The notes beneath the pieces were generated by a model. The model saw nothing but the letters and a program-made list of their open reading frames with translations. It was not told where the DNA came from and did no database searches. Position numbers and translations under genes: made by a program. From Zingiber officinale (Eukaryota; Streptophyta; Magnoliopsida; Zingiberales; Zingiberaceae): a DNA stretch of 64,000 bases. Numbering within the stretch: the stretch's first letter is position 1; each line of letters begins with the position of its first letter. Of this stretch, positions 33,449-45,664 are shown piece by piece. The DNA lies in assembly GCF_018446385.1 (NCBI RefSeq), contig NC_055987.1, positions 37,882,202-37,946,201 of the forward strand, in the 5' to 3' direction.

Positions 33449-35830
33449 TGTAACGACCCACCTTCTACTACTAAGCTGTAAGGCGAATCGCTACAATACT
33501 GCTAAGCTATACTGCGCGGAAAGCTGGGCTAATTAAAATTTTTGCTAACTAATTGATTCTTATAAACTAATCGCCTTACAGAATCGATCTCGTCTTAATG
33601 CGGTCACAAGACCACGGATCGGTCGCTGTCCGATCTGAAGCTTCATTGTACATTCTGGTGGATCGGTCTACCGATCGAGAGTGCTCGATCGGTCGGTGAC
33701 CGATCGGTGGCTTCAGTGCTCTTGCGCTGGATCGGTCGGTGACCGATCCTTAAACTTCAGAATCGGGTTCGCTCTTGTCCGTCTTTGGATCGGTCGGCCG
33801 AGACCGATCGGCCAGCTGAATCGGTCGGCGGCCGATCGTATAAACTGAATCGATCGGTGGCCGATCCGGTACTAATCTCTTGAGGCTCTTGTATCGTCTT
33901 TGGATCGGTCGGTGGCCGATCGGAGAATCTGATATCTCTGTATCTCCGGATCGGTCGGTGGCCGATCGATGCTACTCGAGCGATCGGTGCCGATCGATGT
34001 CTGATTTCGGCCGGAACTCGATTTCAGGACTCGGTGTGCCAAAATACAATCCAACAACTACCTACTGCATAATAAACTATTCTAATAACAGGTAGTGGCA
34101 ATTCTAAACTGGTTCATGGCATTTCACTCACTAAAACACATTTTAACAACTTAACGTGCATGAAAACGACAGTATCAAACTAATAAACTGAAAGTGCTGA
34201 AAGTAAATGCTAAAGAGTTCTAATGTATAAATGAAGCTCGTTAGATCCCTAAGATCTTTCATTCCAGTTCCTGCCACACACACCATCTTCGCATTGCCCT
34301 CCAGCTTCCTCTGCTAGTCCATCTTTCCTTTACCCTTATCTGCAGTATAAGGAAAAATAGAATCTGTAAGCTTAAAGCTTAGTAAGAAACCATCTACCTC
34401 ACAAAAACATGCAACGATGCAATCATGGATTTAAATCATGCTATTTGAAAACATGCACTGAAAAGCTAAACCATGGCATACTGAAATCTAATGGCATAAC
34501 ATATAAGCATGGCATATACACTGGAATCATGGCATAGCAAGTAATAACACTAAGCTAATCATAAGTTAAGCTAACTGGAACTAAAGCTGTAACTGAAAAC
34601 AAACTCCACTAGCATATCTGATTTTGAGTTTGAAACTAATACATAATAAGTGAAAACAATAAACAGACTGTTGGGCCCGGCAACTGTACTTGCTGTGCGC
34701 GCATCCCTAACTAGACCCGGGTTTGCAAGTCCCGAATTTAGTAGGGTTAACTAGGTTATCTAAACCTAGGGACGACTGTGGGAGTCCAACCCAAATGGAT
34801 ATCTGATCCGGTACAGTGCCACTGAAAATAAAATACTGATATCTATAGCTAACTGATATAACATGCTGTTTCTAGGTTATCTGAACCTAGAGCTAGGTTG
34901 TCTGAACCTAGAGGCGACTGTGGGAGCCTACCCATTGGACCATAGTCCCATATAAGCTGTAGTGAGCAAAGTTACTAATTTAAATGCTACTAATGCATTT
35001 AACTGGGCTAATAAACATAACTGAAGGGTAATTAGCTAAACTAACCCCTTTTTCGAACACTTGGTGTGCTTCAACCCCTCTCTGCATTAGGAAAGACACC
35101 TCTAGGCACCCAACCGCGTCTATGATCTCCAACTGAAGGAGAATAAACGTGTCCGGCCCATCTAAAGGTGCTAACTAAATTCCTAATCTTCGAGAAGGGT
35201 TAAAACACATCCTAGGTGCCGGAAACTACACATATAGCTAATAACTAATGCGTATAAATGAACGGAGCTATTATACCGCAGGTGAGGGGTTTCTTACCTT
35301 CTAATCGTAATTTCTTACGATTCTATTCGCTAGAACTCCGGTGGAGGTGGTCCTCTCGACGATCCGCTCACGTCTTCGCGTTCCTCTCGCGGAGGAGAGC
35401 CTCTTTCGTGTAGGAGTCGTCGCCGGAAGATGGCCCTAGGGACCTTGGGGCTTGGTGTGCCGTGCGTGAGGGAGAGGAGAGGGTGGCGTCGGCGTTGAGG
35501 GTTTGGAGAGGGAGAAGGTTGTCGAACCAAGCAAAAATAAACCAAACCCACTTAAACCTTCTATTTATATTAAGTGGTTAATTCGGCTAAACCCAACTTA
35601 AATATAATCGTTCCCCTCCTCTTTCAGCACAGCCCTGCTGGGTCAACTGGTTATGACATTGTCCCTCTAAATCATAGGTCTCGGGTTCAATCCCCGCCTA
35701 GGCCGTTTTACGCTTATATTTCTTTTTGCTACTTCCGCTACTCGGAAAATTCCGGAAAAATATCTAAAAATTCCAGAAAAATCCTAGAATATTTCTAAAA
35801 TACATTTGGGAATTTTTTTCGGGCTTTACA
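33449..35830 (-). repeat. Element C right LTR (5' LTR in element sense)
   Basis: The LTR is 2,382 bp and near-identical to the left LTR, except over the palindromic array (33580-34010). There this copy is shorter and many palindromes are imperfect. The tRNA-like segment recurs at 35632-35704. Confidence 0.9.
35632..35704 (+). repeat. tRNA-like segment in LTR C (right copy)
   Basis: Identical in layout to 28488-28560: A-box-like GGTCAACTGGTTA and B-box-like GGTTCAATCCC inside a T-arm-like hairpin. Confidence 0.5.
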
Positions 35831-35835
35831 GGTAC
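35831..35835. repeat. Right target-site duplication of element C (GGTAC)
   Basis: It matches 26266-26270 exactly; element B coding resumes here. Confidence 0.9.
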
Positions 35836-35967
35836 TTCATCTTGTACTGTTGGTACTGAAGTAGACGTGTCCTCTCTAAGTTCTTCTAAAACAACTTTTC
35901 TACTGGGCTTGTGATCCATTATATAGTCTTCTTCTAAAAACTGGGCATTGGTGCTAACAATGACCTT

Positions 35968-37105
35968 CTAGTCTTTAGGACTATAAAATAAACCACCTTT
36001 CGTTCCTTTGGGATATCCTACAAACACGCGAACTTCTGTACGGGATTCTAACTTATCAGCATCTGGTTTCAGCACATGTGCTGGACTACCCCAAATCCGA
36101 ATATGTCTTAGACTGGGTTTTCGCCCATTCCACAATTCTATGGGAGTAGAAGAAACTGATTTAGAAGGTACTAAGTTCAGAACGTATACTGCTGTTTCCA
36201 GAGCATATCCCCAAAACGAATTTGGTAATTCTGAATAACTCATCATCGATCTAACCATCTCCATAAGAGTCCTGTTCCTTCGTTCTGCCACACCATTCTG
36301 CTGGGGTGTTCCAGTGCGACAATTGGGATTGAATCCCGGCCTCTGATAAGTAATTCCTAAACTCTCCTAAGAGGTATTCGCCACCACGATCAGATCGTAG
36401 TGTCTTGATACTTTTACCTAGTCGTTTCTCCACATCAGCCTTGTATTCTTTGAACTTATCAAAGCACTCGGACTTGCGGCGCATTAGGTAAATGTATCCG
36501 TATCTTGAATAATCGTCTATAAAAGAGACAAAATATTCAAAACCACCTCTTGCCTGGACAGACATAGGACCACACAAATCAGAATGAACCAATTCTAACA
36601 CTTCTTTGGCTCTATACCCCTTTGCCTTGAACGGTCTCTTGGTCATTTTACCTTCTAAGCAAGATTCACAAGTTGGAAAATTTTCCAACTCTAATGAACT
36701 CAAAAGTCCATCGGCTATAAGCCTCTGAATCCTACTTAAATTAATATGACCAAGCCTTAGATGCCAAAGATATGCTTGGTTCATTTCCGAAGGTTCTTTT
36801 CTCTTATTAGAGTTAGAAGATGAGTTATAAATTTCCATGTTTTGCTTTGTGGAAGAATTTGGATTTAAAGTATACAAATTGTCAACTAATGCACCAGAAC
36901 AGATAATCACTTTATTTCTTTTAATAACTACATTGTTACTGAAAGAAACTGAATATCCATTTAAGAACAGTTTAGAAACTGAAATTAAATTCTTTCTAAA
37001 ACTGGGTACATAAAGACAATTTCTTAAAACCAAATTTCTATTTCTACTAAAAGATAAGTAGACGTCTCCCACTGCAACAGCCGCCACCTTAGTAGCATTG
37101 CCCAT
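35968..37105 (-). pseudogene. Element B GAG-pre-integrase and integrase region
   Basis: 37105-36251 carries NLISVSKL, AYLWHLRLGHINLSRIQRL and CESCLEGKMTKRPF, then the integrase core LVHSDLCGPM, FIDDYSRYGY and LRSDRGGEYL. 36291-35968 continues it (NRTLMEMVRSMM, ELWNGRKPS). Copia order, upstream of RT on the minus strand. Fossil with few breaks. Confidence 0.85.
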
Positions 37106-37564
37106 GTAGACGGTAATCTCTCCTTCCGCTAGTCGTCGGGTTTCCTGGAACCCCTGGAATTGCAGACATGATCAATGGCTCCTGTATCTACACATCAGGT
37201 GCTGGCAGATAACATCGCTAAACATGTTTCAACAACTAGAGCATGAGATATACCTTTGTTGTTCTGATTCCTACGAGGTCCAATGCCTGCCTGCTTGTAG
37301 ATGAAGCACTTGCCCTTGGCTTCTTCACTCCAGCTTTAAATCCCGTACACTGAGATTTATTCACTTTCTTTCCTGAACCTTGTTTCTTCTTCTTCTTTCC
37401 TCTCGGTTTAGAAGTAGAACCATTTTCAAGATAGTGAATTTGAGAATTGTGACGAAATAATCCTTATGCTGCTTGAAGTCAGTAGTTCCCCTAATGAATA
37501 AATCCTCTTATTCATATTATAGTTCAACGTGAACCGCTCAAAACTTCTAGGTAGCGTTGGAGGA

Positions 37565-38032
37565 TCATATCGATCCGGGTTTCCCATCAATTTCTCCTCC
37601 AAGGATCATATCTCGTTCGGATAAGCCATCATCTTTAGGATATGATCCTTCAAGAGTACCCTCTTGCATGGTGGCTGCCATTATCTTTCTCATGGCTTCT
37701 TGCCTAGAAGCCCTATCCTGATGACCAAAGAGTTCCTTGAGATTGTTCATAATATCATAGGCTGTTGGTAAATCTTGATGCTGATGTTGCAATACATTTG
37801 ACATTGAAGCCAAAATGTAACACCGCGCCATCTCATCTGCTTTTACCCATTTCCTATGATATTCAATCTCCTCTTGGGTAGATTCACCAATGGGTACAGT
37901 CAGTACAAATTTATAGCTTTCAGCAGTAAGAACAATGTCTAGGTTTCTTTTCCAATCTATGTAATTAGGTCCAATAAGTCTATTCTGTTGAAGTATGATG
38001 GACAGTGGGTTGAAAGTCATCCTAAGAATCAC
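37565..38032 (-). pseudogene. Element B gag
   Basis: Copia gag of UBN2 type: FNPLSIILQQNRLIGPNYID, WKRNLDIVLTAESYKFVL, then WVKADEMARCYILASMSNVL and YDIMNNLKELFGHQDRASRQ. The stretch between this and the integrase (37106-37564) is poorly open and includes a basic KKKKQG-type tract. The region 38033-39125 upstream is the untranslated leader. Confidence 0.85.
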
Positions 38033-39125
38033 AAATAACTTTTGGTCAGAACTCTAAATTTAGAATAATATTGATTCCTCAAACAATACTATTTTAAATT
38101 AACCAACACCTCATAACACCATGAATTTTGTATGCCACGTTAGTGTGGACGTATACAAATTCAACATTTGTAAAAGGAGGGTTTTATCCCATTAATTTTA
38201 TTATCTTGTCAACCTAATTTTTTGACAAATAAAATTAATAGTTGGTGTCTTTTGGTCACACAAATAATAGCAGTGACTCCGATGGGGAGGATACTATTAG
38301 ATGTGTCTAAGTGTATACCATTACTTGACACTAAGTCCATTAATAAGATTATGCCCCTTCCGTTGGGGAAGATCACACGCTCTTAATTAACTTCCTATAG
38401 TCATCCAAAAATGGAAGTCTGTTCTAGTGATCCACAAACAAGCTCATCCGTTATGGAGGAATGCACTCAGAGCCAACGCGCAAGCTTGTTTGCATCACTT
38501 ACAAACCAGTAATGGAGACCATGGGATTTATTTAAAAATCCCTCTCCCACTTAGTTATTTATAAATGAGGAATTTTAACTATGCTAGCCTACTAAACATG
38601 TAAACTAACATATACACACAGCACAATATAAAAGCAATAAATAGAAAATCTAATTTTCAACTATTATGGCTTTTATCTCTAGTTGTCCTCCGTGTGTTGT
38701 CATCCCAAGCTGCTGCCATATTTGACCACCGCCACCGGGTCTAGCTGTCGCATCCATCTTGCTCCTAGTTCCGTTGCGCCTCTGGTCCTTAGAAGGTTCC
38801 ACGCTTTGCAAGATTCGATCCGCGACATAAATAGAATTTTATATTTTTGATCCTATATTCCATAAAAGGAATGTACATGTATCTAGATCAAAAATAAAAT
38901 CCTAATAAAACTAAATACAGCTCCTGCTGTATTTTAATACAATCATGCACACACATATAAATGCCCTTGACATGTCCAAGGGTCCAATCACACACATAAT
39001 AACTAAAAGCCATAATAGTTGGATCCTGCATCCACAAAGTTAGCACATCCTACTATTAACCTGCCTAAATTATGTATGACATGTGCATAATTAAACTAAT
39101 ACCAAATACACAGAGGCAAAACTCT

Positions 39126-39140
39126 AGCTCTGATACCAAT
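39126..39140 (-). other. Element B primer-binding site
   Basis: AGCTCTGATACCAAT lies directly left of the LTR start at 39141. Its complement contains TGGTATCAGAGC. Confidence 0.85.
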
Positions 39141-41549
39141 TGTTGGTTGCTACTCGGAAAACCTAGAGGTTCCACTATACAAAAATTTTGTACAAAGGTC
39201 TGAACCTTTTCCTAGCTACCATGTGTTCTTTTAAATTAAATTTTGGATCGCCTGCGGAACTTAACACGTTTGATCCAAAACTTAATCTATTCGTTCTTTT
39301 AGGTTTTGACTTGGGTCTCCTGCGGAACTTAACACGTTCGACCCAAATCACCTTAAGTTATTAATTCCATTAAATATTAATTTCCATAATTGGTTCCCAG
39401 TACTGACGTGGCGAGGCACATGGCCTTCTTAGATATGGGAGCAACCACCACCGACTAGACAAAACCTTTTATAGAAAGCTAATATTTAATTTCTTAAAAT
39501 AACTTTAGGTTAACTGAAAAGAACAATCAAATCACAAGGATAAATAAAACAAAAGAACACAACATTGAAAAACATATTCGAAATACTAGAACGTTAGCCT
39601 CTTGTATTTGATATTATTTCCATAAATAACTAGTATGATGCGGAAAAGGAAAAACTACTAGTTATACCTTCTAAAAAGACCTCTTGATCTTCTATCGTAT
39701 TCCTCTTCTAACCTCAGACGTTGTGTGGGCAACGATCTTCCGAGCTGAGAAACCACCAACCACCTTCTTCTCCTCCTAGCTAGGTTCGGCCACAAAGAAA
39801 GAAGCTTCACCAAGGAAGAAAACCAAAACACTAACCAAGCTCCAAGAGATGCTCGCTTCCTCTCCTTCTTCTTCTTCTTCTCCAAGTAGTATCCGGCCAC
39901 CACAAGAGCTCCAAGGGAAGAGAGGGGTTCGGCCACCACAAGAGGAAGAGAGGGAAAGGATGGCCGGCCACACCAAAGAACAAAAGAGGGAGAGAAATAA
40001 TAGAGGTTGTGTCTCTTGAAGGCACCCTCACCCCTTCTTTTATATTCCTTGGCCTAGGCAATTTAGGAAATTTAATTACAATAAAATTTCCTTAATTTCC
40101 TTGACATGATTTAATTGAGAAAAATAAAATAAAATTTCCCCAATTAAATTCAAGTGGCCGGCCACATCATGAAGAACAAATTGGACAAGTTTCAATCAAC
40201 AATTAAAACTTCCTAATTTGTTTCCGGAAATTTTAAAATTAAAATTTCTCTTCAAAAATCTCTTCATGGTTGATAAAAATAAATTTCCATAATTTTAATT
40301 TTACAACATGTGAATAATTTTTAAAGAGAAAATGAAATATCTCACCAATCTACAAATAAGGAAAGAGATCTAATCTCTTTCTTTAATCTATTGTAGATCT
40401 TTTACAAGAGAGATATTTTAATTTTAATTCTCTTTAATAAATTATATCTTTCACATAATAAAAATTAAAATTAAATTTCTTTTTTAATTTAATTTGGCCG
40501 GCCCCCACTAGCTTGGGTTCAAGCTAGGGCCGGCCACCCAATCTTATACCTAGGCCGGCCCTAGCTTGGTTCCCAAGCTAGCTTGGCCGGTCCCCTATTG
40601 GTGGGTATAGAAGGTGGGTATAGGTGGGTATAGTACTCTATAAATAAGAGGCTACGATAGGCACCGAGAGGAGGAATTGGTTTTGATCTCCCGATAAAAT
40701 TAAGCATCCCGTGTTCGCCCCGAACACACAACTTAATTTTATCAATAATAATTCATTCCACTAGAGAACTATTATTGAACTACCGCACCAATCCCAAATT
40801 ATATTTTTGGGCTCCTTCTTATTATGAGTGTGTTAGTCTCCCTGTGTTTAAGATATCGAATGTCCACTAATTAAGTGAGTTACTGACAACTCATTTAATT
40901 AATATCTTAGTCCAAGAGTAGTACCACTCAACTTTATCGTCATGTCGGACTAAGTCCACCTGCAGGGTTTAACATGACAATCCTTATGAGCTCCTCTTGA
41001 GGACATTATCAACCTAGTATCTCTAGGACACAGTTTCCTTCTATAATCAACAACACACACTATAAGTGATACCATTTCCCAATTTATCGGGCTTATTGGT
41101 TCATCGAACTAAATCTCACCCATTGATAAATTAAAGAAATAAATATCAAATATATGTGCTTGTTATTATATTAGGATTAAGAGCACACACTTCCATAATA
41201 ACCGAGGTCTTTGTTTCTTTATAAAGTCAGTATAAAAGAAACGACCTCAAATGGTCCTACTCAATACACTCTGAGTGTACTAGTGTAATTATACAGTCAA
41301 GATAAACTGATACCTAATTACACTACGACCTTCTAATGGTTTGTTCCTTTCCATTTTGGTCGCGAGCTACTGTTTATAATTTATAAGGTACTGATAACAT
41401 TATCTTCTGCATGTGACACCACATACTATGTTATCTACAATATAAATTAATTGAACAACTACAACTAAATGTAGACAATTTGACCAAATATGATTCTTTA
41501 TTCATAATGAATGTTTACAAAGCTTAGGCTTTCAGTATACACTCCAACA
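39141..41549 (-). repeat. Element B right LTR (5' LTR in element sense)
   Basis: The LTR is 2,409 bp, the same length as the left copy, with about 1 percent scattered substitutions by eye. Confidence 0.9.
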
Positions 41550-41576
41550 CCCTCTAGCGAATATCTCAATCCAACA
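41550..41576 (+). repeat. Element A 3' LTR, final portion, with duplication CCCTC
   Basis: CCCTC (41550-41554, duplication of B's target) is followed by TAGCGAATATCTCAATCCAA and CA. This equals the last bases of the 5' LTR of A with one change. It closes element A. Confidence 0.9.
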
Positions 41577-44047
41577 TTATGTACTTGTTGAATAGGGTTC
41601 TTAGTAAGGTAGTTCCAAAAATTACTTTTGAACTGTAGACTTGAAGGAAACCTAGTTTAAGGCACCTATATATTTGGTGTTGCCCAACGGAAGTAAGAAT
41701 TTATAATCCACATGATAAGGAAGTGGATTTAAGAACAACCAGTGGATTTTTCATTATTTATCCAGAAAAGTCTAAAGGGTATAGATTTTATTATCCTAAT
41801 CATTCTATGAAAATTATTGAAACTGGAAATGCTAGGTTCATTGAGAATGGTCAAATTAGTGGGAGTGTTAAATCACGTGATGTGGAAATTCAAGAAGTTA
41901 GGGTGTAAATACTTTTGTCAATTACTTCTTCTCAAGTTGTTGTTCCTATAGTTGTAGGACATTTTGACAACCTACAAGAACAACAAATGAATGACCAAAT
42001 ATTCCATAATGTTGTTCACAATGAACCTAATGTTAATGAACCACAAGCAATAGCATTAAGAAGGTTTGAAAGGGAAAGAAGATCAGCTATTCTGAATGAT
42101 TATATGGTTTATCTACAAGAGTCATAATTTGACTTATGTATAGATGAAGATCCAATTTCATTTTCATAAGTCATGAAAAGTGTTAATTCTTCTAAGTGGT
42201 TTGATGCTATAATTTAAGAGTTGAAATCAATGGATCATAATAAAATTTGGGACCTTGTTGAATTACCTTAAGGGTCAAAGATAGTTGGATGTAAATGGGT
42301 CTTTAAGACCAAACGTGACTCTAATGGTAGCGAACGATACAAGGCTAGACTTGTTGCCAAAGGTTTTACTCATAAAGATGGTGTTGACTACAAAGAGACA
42401 TTTTCTCCTGTCTCAAAAAAGGACTCACTTAGAATGGAGATTTAGATGCGAAAGCTACCTTTTTGAATGGAGATTTAGATGAAGTGATCTATATGGACCA
42501 ACCTAAGGATTTTTCAATTAAAGGAAAAGGACACATGGTGTGTAAGCTTAAGAAGTCAATATACAGACTTAAACAAGCTTCCCGACAATGGTATTTTAAG
42601 TTTAATGATACTATAGTTTCCTTTGGATTTAAGGAAAATACCGTAGATCAATATATATATCTAAAGGTCAGTGGGAGTAAGTTTATTTTTCTAATTCTAT
42701 ATGTTGATAATATCTTGCTTGTTGCTAATGGTCTTGGTTTATTACATGAGACCAAGAAATTTCTCTCAAAGAACTTTGAAATGAAAGATATAAGTGAGGT
42801 ATTTTATGTGATAGGAATTGAAATATTCCATGATAGATCATAAGGAATGTTAGGGTTGTCTCAAAAATCATGATATTACTAAAGTTTTAGAGAGATTTAG
42901 AATGGAAAAATGTTCTACAAGGATTGTACTAATTCAGAAATGTGATAAATTGAGCCTTATGCAATGCCGAAAGAATGAATTGAAACGCAAATAAATGGAA
43001 CAAATTCCTGATGCATCCATCGTTGGAAACTTAATGTATGCCCAAACTTATACCAGACCAAACATTAGTTTTGTTGTTGGAATATTGAACAGGTATCAAA
43101 AGTAATACAGGATTATATCATTGGAAAGTTGTAAAGAAAGTTTAGTGATATTTACAAGGAACAAAAGAATAATACAGGAGATCCGATCATCTTAAGGTGA
43201 TAGGATACTCAAATTCAAATTTTGTTGGATTCTTAGATTCTAAAAAATCTACATTTGACTATTTGTTCCTCTTAGCTGGAGAAGCAATTTCATGAAAAAG
43301 TGTGAAGCGGTCAATCATTGTTGCTTCAACTATAGAAGCTGAGTTTGTGGCATGTTTTGAGGCCACCATTCATGAATTATGGTTGCATAACTTCATTTTA
43401 GGACTTGGAATAGTCGACAATATTGCCAAGCCGCTGAAAATTTTCTATGATAATGTCACAATAGTCTTCTTTTCTAAAAACGACAAGTATTTAAAAGGTG
43501 CTAAACACATGGAAATAAAATACTTTGTTGTTAAAGAAGAAGTTCAGAAACAAAGAGTGTCAATTGAACACATTAGCACCTACCTTATAATTGCATATCC
43601 ATTAACTAAAGGATTGTCACCAAAGACATTTAATGAACATGTCATAAGGATGGCCATTATGGGAAATTATTAATGACTCCATAATTAAGTTTATGCTCAT
43701 TTTTATTTGACTCTTAGAGCTCTTTGAATGTTGTTTCTGATATATTTATGCATCATGTTTTTCTATATTAGTGTATATGCATAAATGGATTATGCAGTTA
43801 TTAACAGGATTTGTCTCTAATAAAATATTATGGATGGACCATTAAGTTATATCTCATTATGTTCATGTTAAGTATATAACTAATATTGTGATACATGGAA
43901 AGAAGTATGTTAAACTAATGATATACAACTGTTATGATCCTTACTAGTTTTTGTTTAATGATGATTTGTAAACCAATTAAGAATATTAGCAATAATTTAT
44001 GCTTTGTGCATTGAATTGTATAAAGTCACTTGTGCCAAGTGAGAGAA
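41577..44047 (+). mobile_element. Copia relic Z, right half (IN tail, RT, RNase H)
   Basis: It starts with TTATG, the second copy of A's target duplication. Copia phrases follow: DLRTTSGFFIIYPEKSKGYR (41723), [11 protein letters not shown] and [11 protein letters not shown] near 42295-42365, IYRLKQASRQWYFKF (42560), LYVDNILLVAN (42700) and RNase H HMEIKYFVVKEEVQKQRVSI (43505). A purine tract (AAGTGAGAGAA) ends at 44047. Old, with many breaks. Confidence 0.85.
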
Positions 44048-44520
44048 TGTTAGAAATAATATTTTATTTCTTATTAATGACCCACATGTATAATGGTTCA
44101 TATTCTTTAATTTTATTATAATTAAATAGTAACAATTATGATTAATGGCTACATTTATATTGGTCAATAAAGAGACAATTCTCTTCATATTCATGTAAAA
44201 ATTTAAAGAAAAAGAAAAGATCATTCTCATATTCATGCAATATAAATTAACGTATTGTATTAAAAGACAATTGAATGTACACATTGATAGAATGTGTAAA
44301 TGAAAGGTTACAAAATTATCCTCCTTCTATCCAATAAATAGGCATTTGCTCCATCAAAGAGGCTAAATAATAAGAGAAGTCAAGAGAGAGAAACACAATT
44401 AGGTGTCTAGATGCACCCCCTAAATCGGGGCACCTAGAGGTGCATCCAAGCGTCCGGACTTTGGAATTGTGAGAGCCGTCCAAGAATATACATTGAACAA
44501 GTATGTGTGTGTTTATATAT
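44048..44520 (+). repeat. Copia relic Z 3' LTR (right edge uncertain)
   Basis: It starts TGTTAGAAATAATATT right after the purine tract. The end is set near 44520 because TATGTGTGTGTTTATA there resembles the TATGTGTGTGTATTATA that precedes the primer-site-like string near 3470. Weak right boundary. Confidence 0.5.
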
Positions 44521-44696
44521 ATATAAGGATCGTCACATTAATCAACTAAAAGAAATTTCTAGTTTTTTTTAATTAGAGAGAGATTGATCGAGCAAGTTTT
44601 ACCTCGCCGACTCTGAACGTGAGCGGCCAATTGAGGTTGTAGCTTCTGTCGAACACCTTGTCATTCTCCAATTTGCCAACGGAATGCGGCTTCGGA
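44521..44696. other. Spacer between relic Z and the tRNA array
   Basis: About 170 bp with a short TA-rich run and no recognised feature. The last bases grade into the first unit of the tandem array. Confidence 0.4.
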
Positions 44697-44901
44697 GGTT
44701 TTGAATCGCTGCGCAAGATCCAAACTATAGGGCAAACCCGTGGTCAAGTAGGCAGAAGAGTACGCAAAAGGGTGCTTCCCCTTGATGAGCTACCCCTTGG
44801 TGGCGGGCGTGTCAATGCCGACGATGCGATAGCAGAAAGAGAGACCAGAGGGGGTGGCACGGCACAGTCAAGAGGGTCAGCGAAGGCTTGTGCAGGGTGA
44901 T

Positions 44902-45057
44902 CTACTTGGAGGAGGAAAGAGAGGAAGAGACCAACCTCTCGACGGAGAATGGGGTTGGCCACAGGGTACGCGGATGAAGTGGAACTGTGGAAGCGGGACG
45001 GCACGAAGAACAGTGAGGAAGAGGAAGGCGGGCGGCAGAAGCAGAGGAAATGGCCAT
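44902..45057 (-). CDS. 51-codon ORF, unit 1, transit-peptide-like
   Basis: Product unknown. The start MAISSASAARLPLPHCSS is rich in Ser, Ala and Arg with no acidic residue, like a plastid or mitochondrial targeting sequence. The end is SVERLVSSSLSSSK. The ATG lies in a strong context (AGCCATGGCC), 86 bp past the 3' end of the unit 1 tRNA on the same strand. It could be a small protein, or exon 1 of a captured gene. A second overlapping frame (45004-44744) reads RREVGLFLSFLL and then AQAFA, like a twin-arginine lumen signal with a cleavage site. Confidence 0.35.
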   Translation of the reverse strand: MAISSASAARLPLPHCSSCRPASTVPLHPRTLWPTPFSVERLVSSSLSSSK

Positions 45058-45142
45058 GGCTGTAAATAAACAGGTCACCTTCTTTAGCTATTGTTTTTTT
45101 TTAATAACAAAAATTAAGAAAAGGCCAAATACTAAAATTTAA

Positions 45143-45215
45143 TGGAGGTGCGGGGAATCGAACCCCGTGCCTCTCGCATGCGAAGCGAGCGCTCTACCAT
45201 ATGAGCTACACCCCC
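45143..45215 (-). tRNA. tRNA-Ala(CGC), unit 1
   Basis: 73 nt, no intron. The acceptor stem GGGGGTG pairs with CACCTCC (one G-T), with discriminator A. The D-arm is GCTC...GAGC. The anticodon arm CTCGC-TTCGCAT-GCGAG gives anticodon CGC (codon GCG). The T-arm is CGGGG-TTCGATT-CCCCG. The internal A and B boxes are intact, and TTTT lies about 6 bases past the 3' end on the minus strand. It looks functional. Confidence 0.95.
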
Positions 45216-45422
45216 ATGGTTTTGAATCGTAGCGCAAGATCCAAACTTTAGGGCAAACTCGTGGTCAAGTAGGCGGAAGGGTGCGCAAAAGGGTGCTTCA
45301 CCTCGATGAGCTACCCCTTGGTGGCGGACATGTTGATGCTAATGACACGATAGCAAAAGGCGAGACCAGAAGGGGTGGCGCGGCGCAGTCAGGAGGGTCA
45401 GCGAAGGCTCGTGCGGGGTGAT

Positions 45423-45578
45423 CTACTTGGAGGAGGAAAGAGAGGAAGAGACCAGCCTCTCGACGGATAATTGGGTTGGGCACAAGGTACACAGATGGAG
45501 TGGAACTGTGGAAGTGGGATGGCGCGAAGAACGATGAGGAAGAGGAAGGCGGGCGGCAGAAGCGGAGGAAATGGCCAT
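45423..45578 (-). CDS. 51-codon ORF, unit 2
   Basis: Same length and frame as unit 1: MAISSASAARLPLPHRSS at the start, SVERLVSSSLSSSK at the end, good ATG context. It differs from unit 1 at about eight residues. The overlapping second frame (45492-45298) carries RREAGLFLSFLL and ARAFA. Confidence 0.35.
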   Translation of the reverse strand: MAISSASAARLPLPHRSSRHPTSTVPLHLCTLCPTQLSVERLVSSSLSSSK

Positions 45579-45664
45579 GGCTGTAAATAAACAGGTCGCC
45601 TTCTTTAGCTGTTGTTTTTTTTTAATAAAAAAAATTAAGAAAAAGGCCAAATACTAAAATTTAA

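Larger units (their letters stand above)
26271..35830 (-). mobile_element. Element C: Ty3/Gypsy chromovirus (Tekay-like)
   Basis: A 9.56-kb minus-strand element with LTRs, PBS, PPT, gag, protease/RT, RNase H, integrase and a C-terminal chromodomain-like segment in canonical Gypsy order, inserted into the pol region of element B. The LTRs are nearly identical outside one palindromic array, so it is the youngest insertion of the stack. Coding is broken in several places. Confidence 0.9.
22122..41549 (-). mobile_element. Element B: Copia (Angela/TAR-like), split by element C
   Basis: Minus-strand Ty1/Copia element with two LTRs of exactly 2,409 bp each, PBS, PPT, and gag and pol parts. With C set aside it is about 9.9 kb. 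The RNase H phrases (NSGAVANSKEPR, SKHIERKYHLIRDIVKRGEV) and the long LTRs fit the Angela/TAR branch of plant Copia. The LTRs differ by about 1 percent by eye, so insertion was recent. It is broken by the insertion of C and a few further breaks. Confidence 0.9.

Noticed and set aside
45143-45215. Plastid DNA insertion as the source of the tRNA-Ala genes
   Set aside because: The plastid tRNA-Ala is UGC, has an intron and sits in the rRNA operon. These are intronless, CGC, and flanked by non-plastid sequence.
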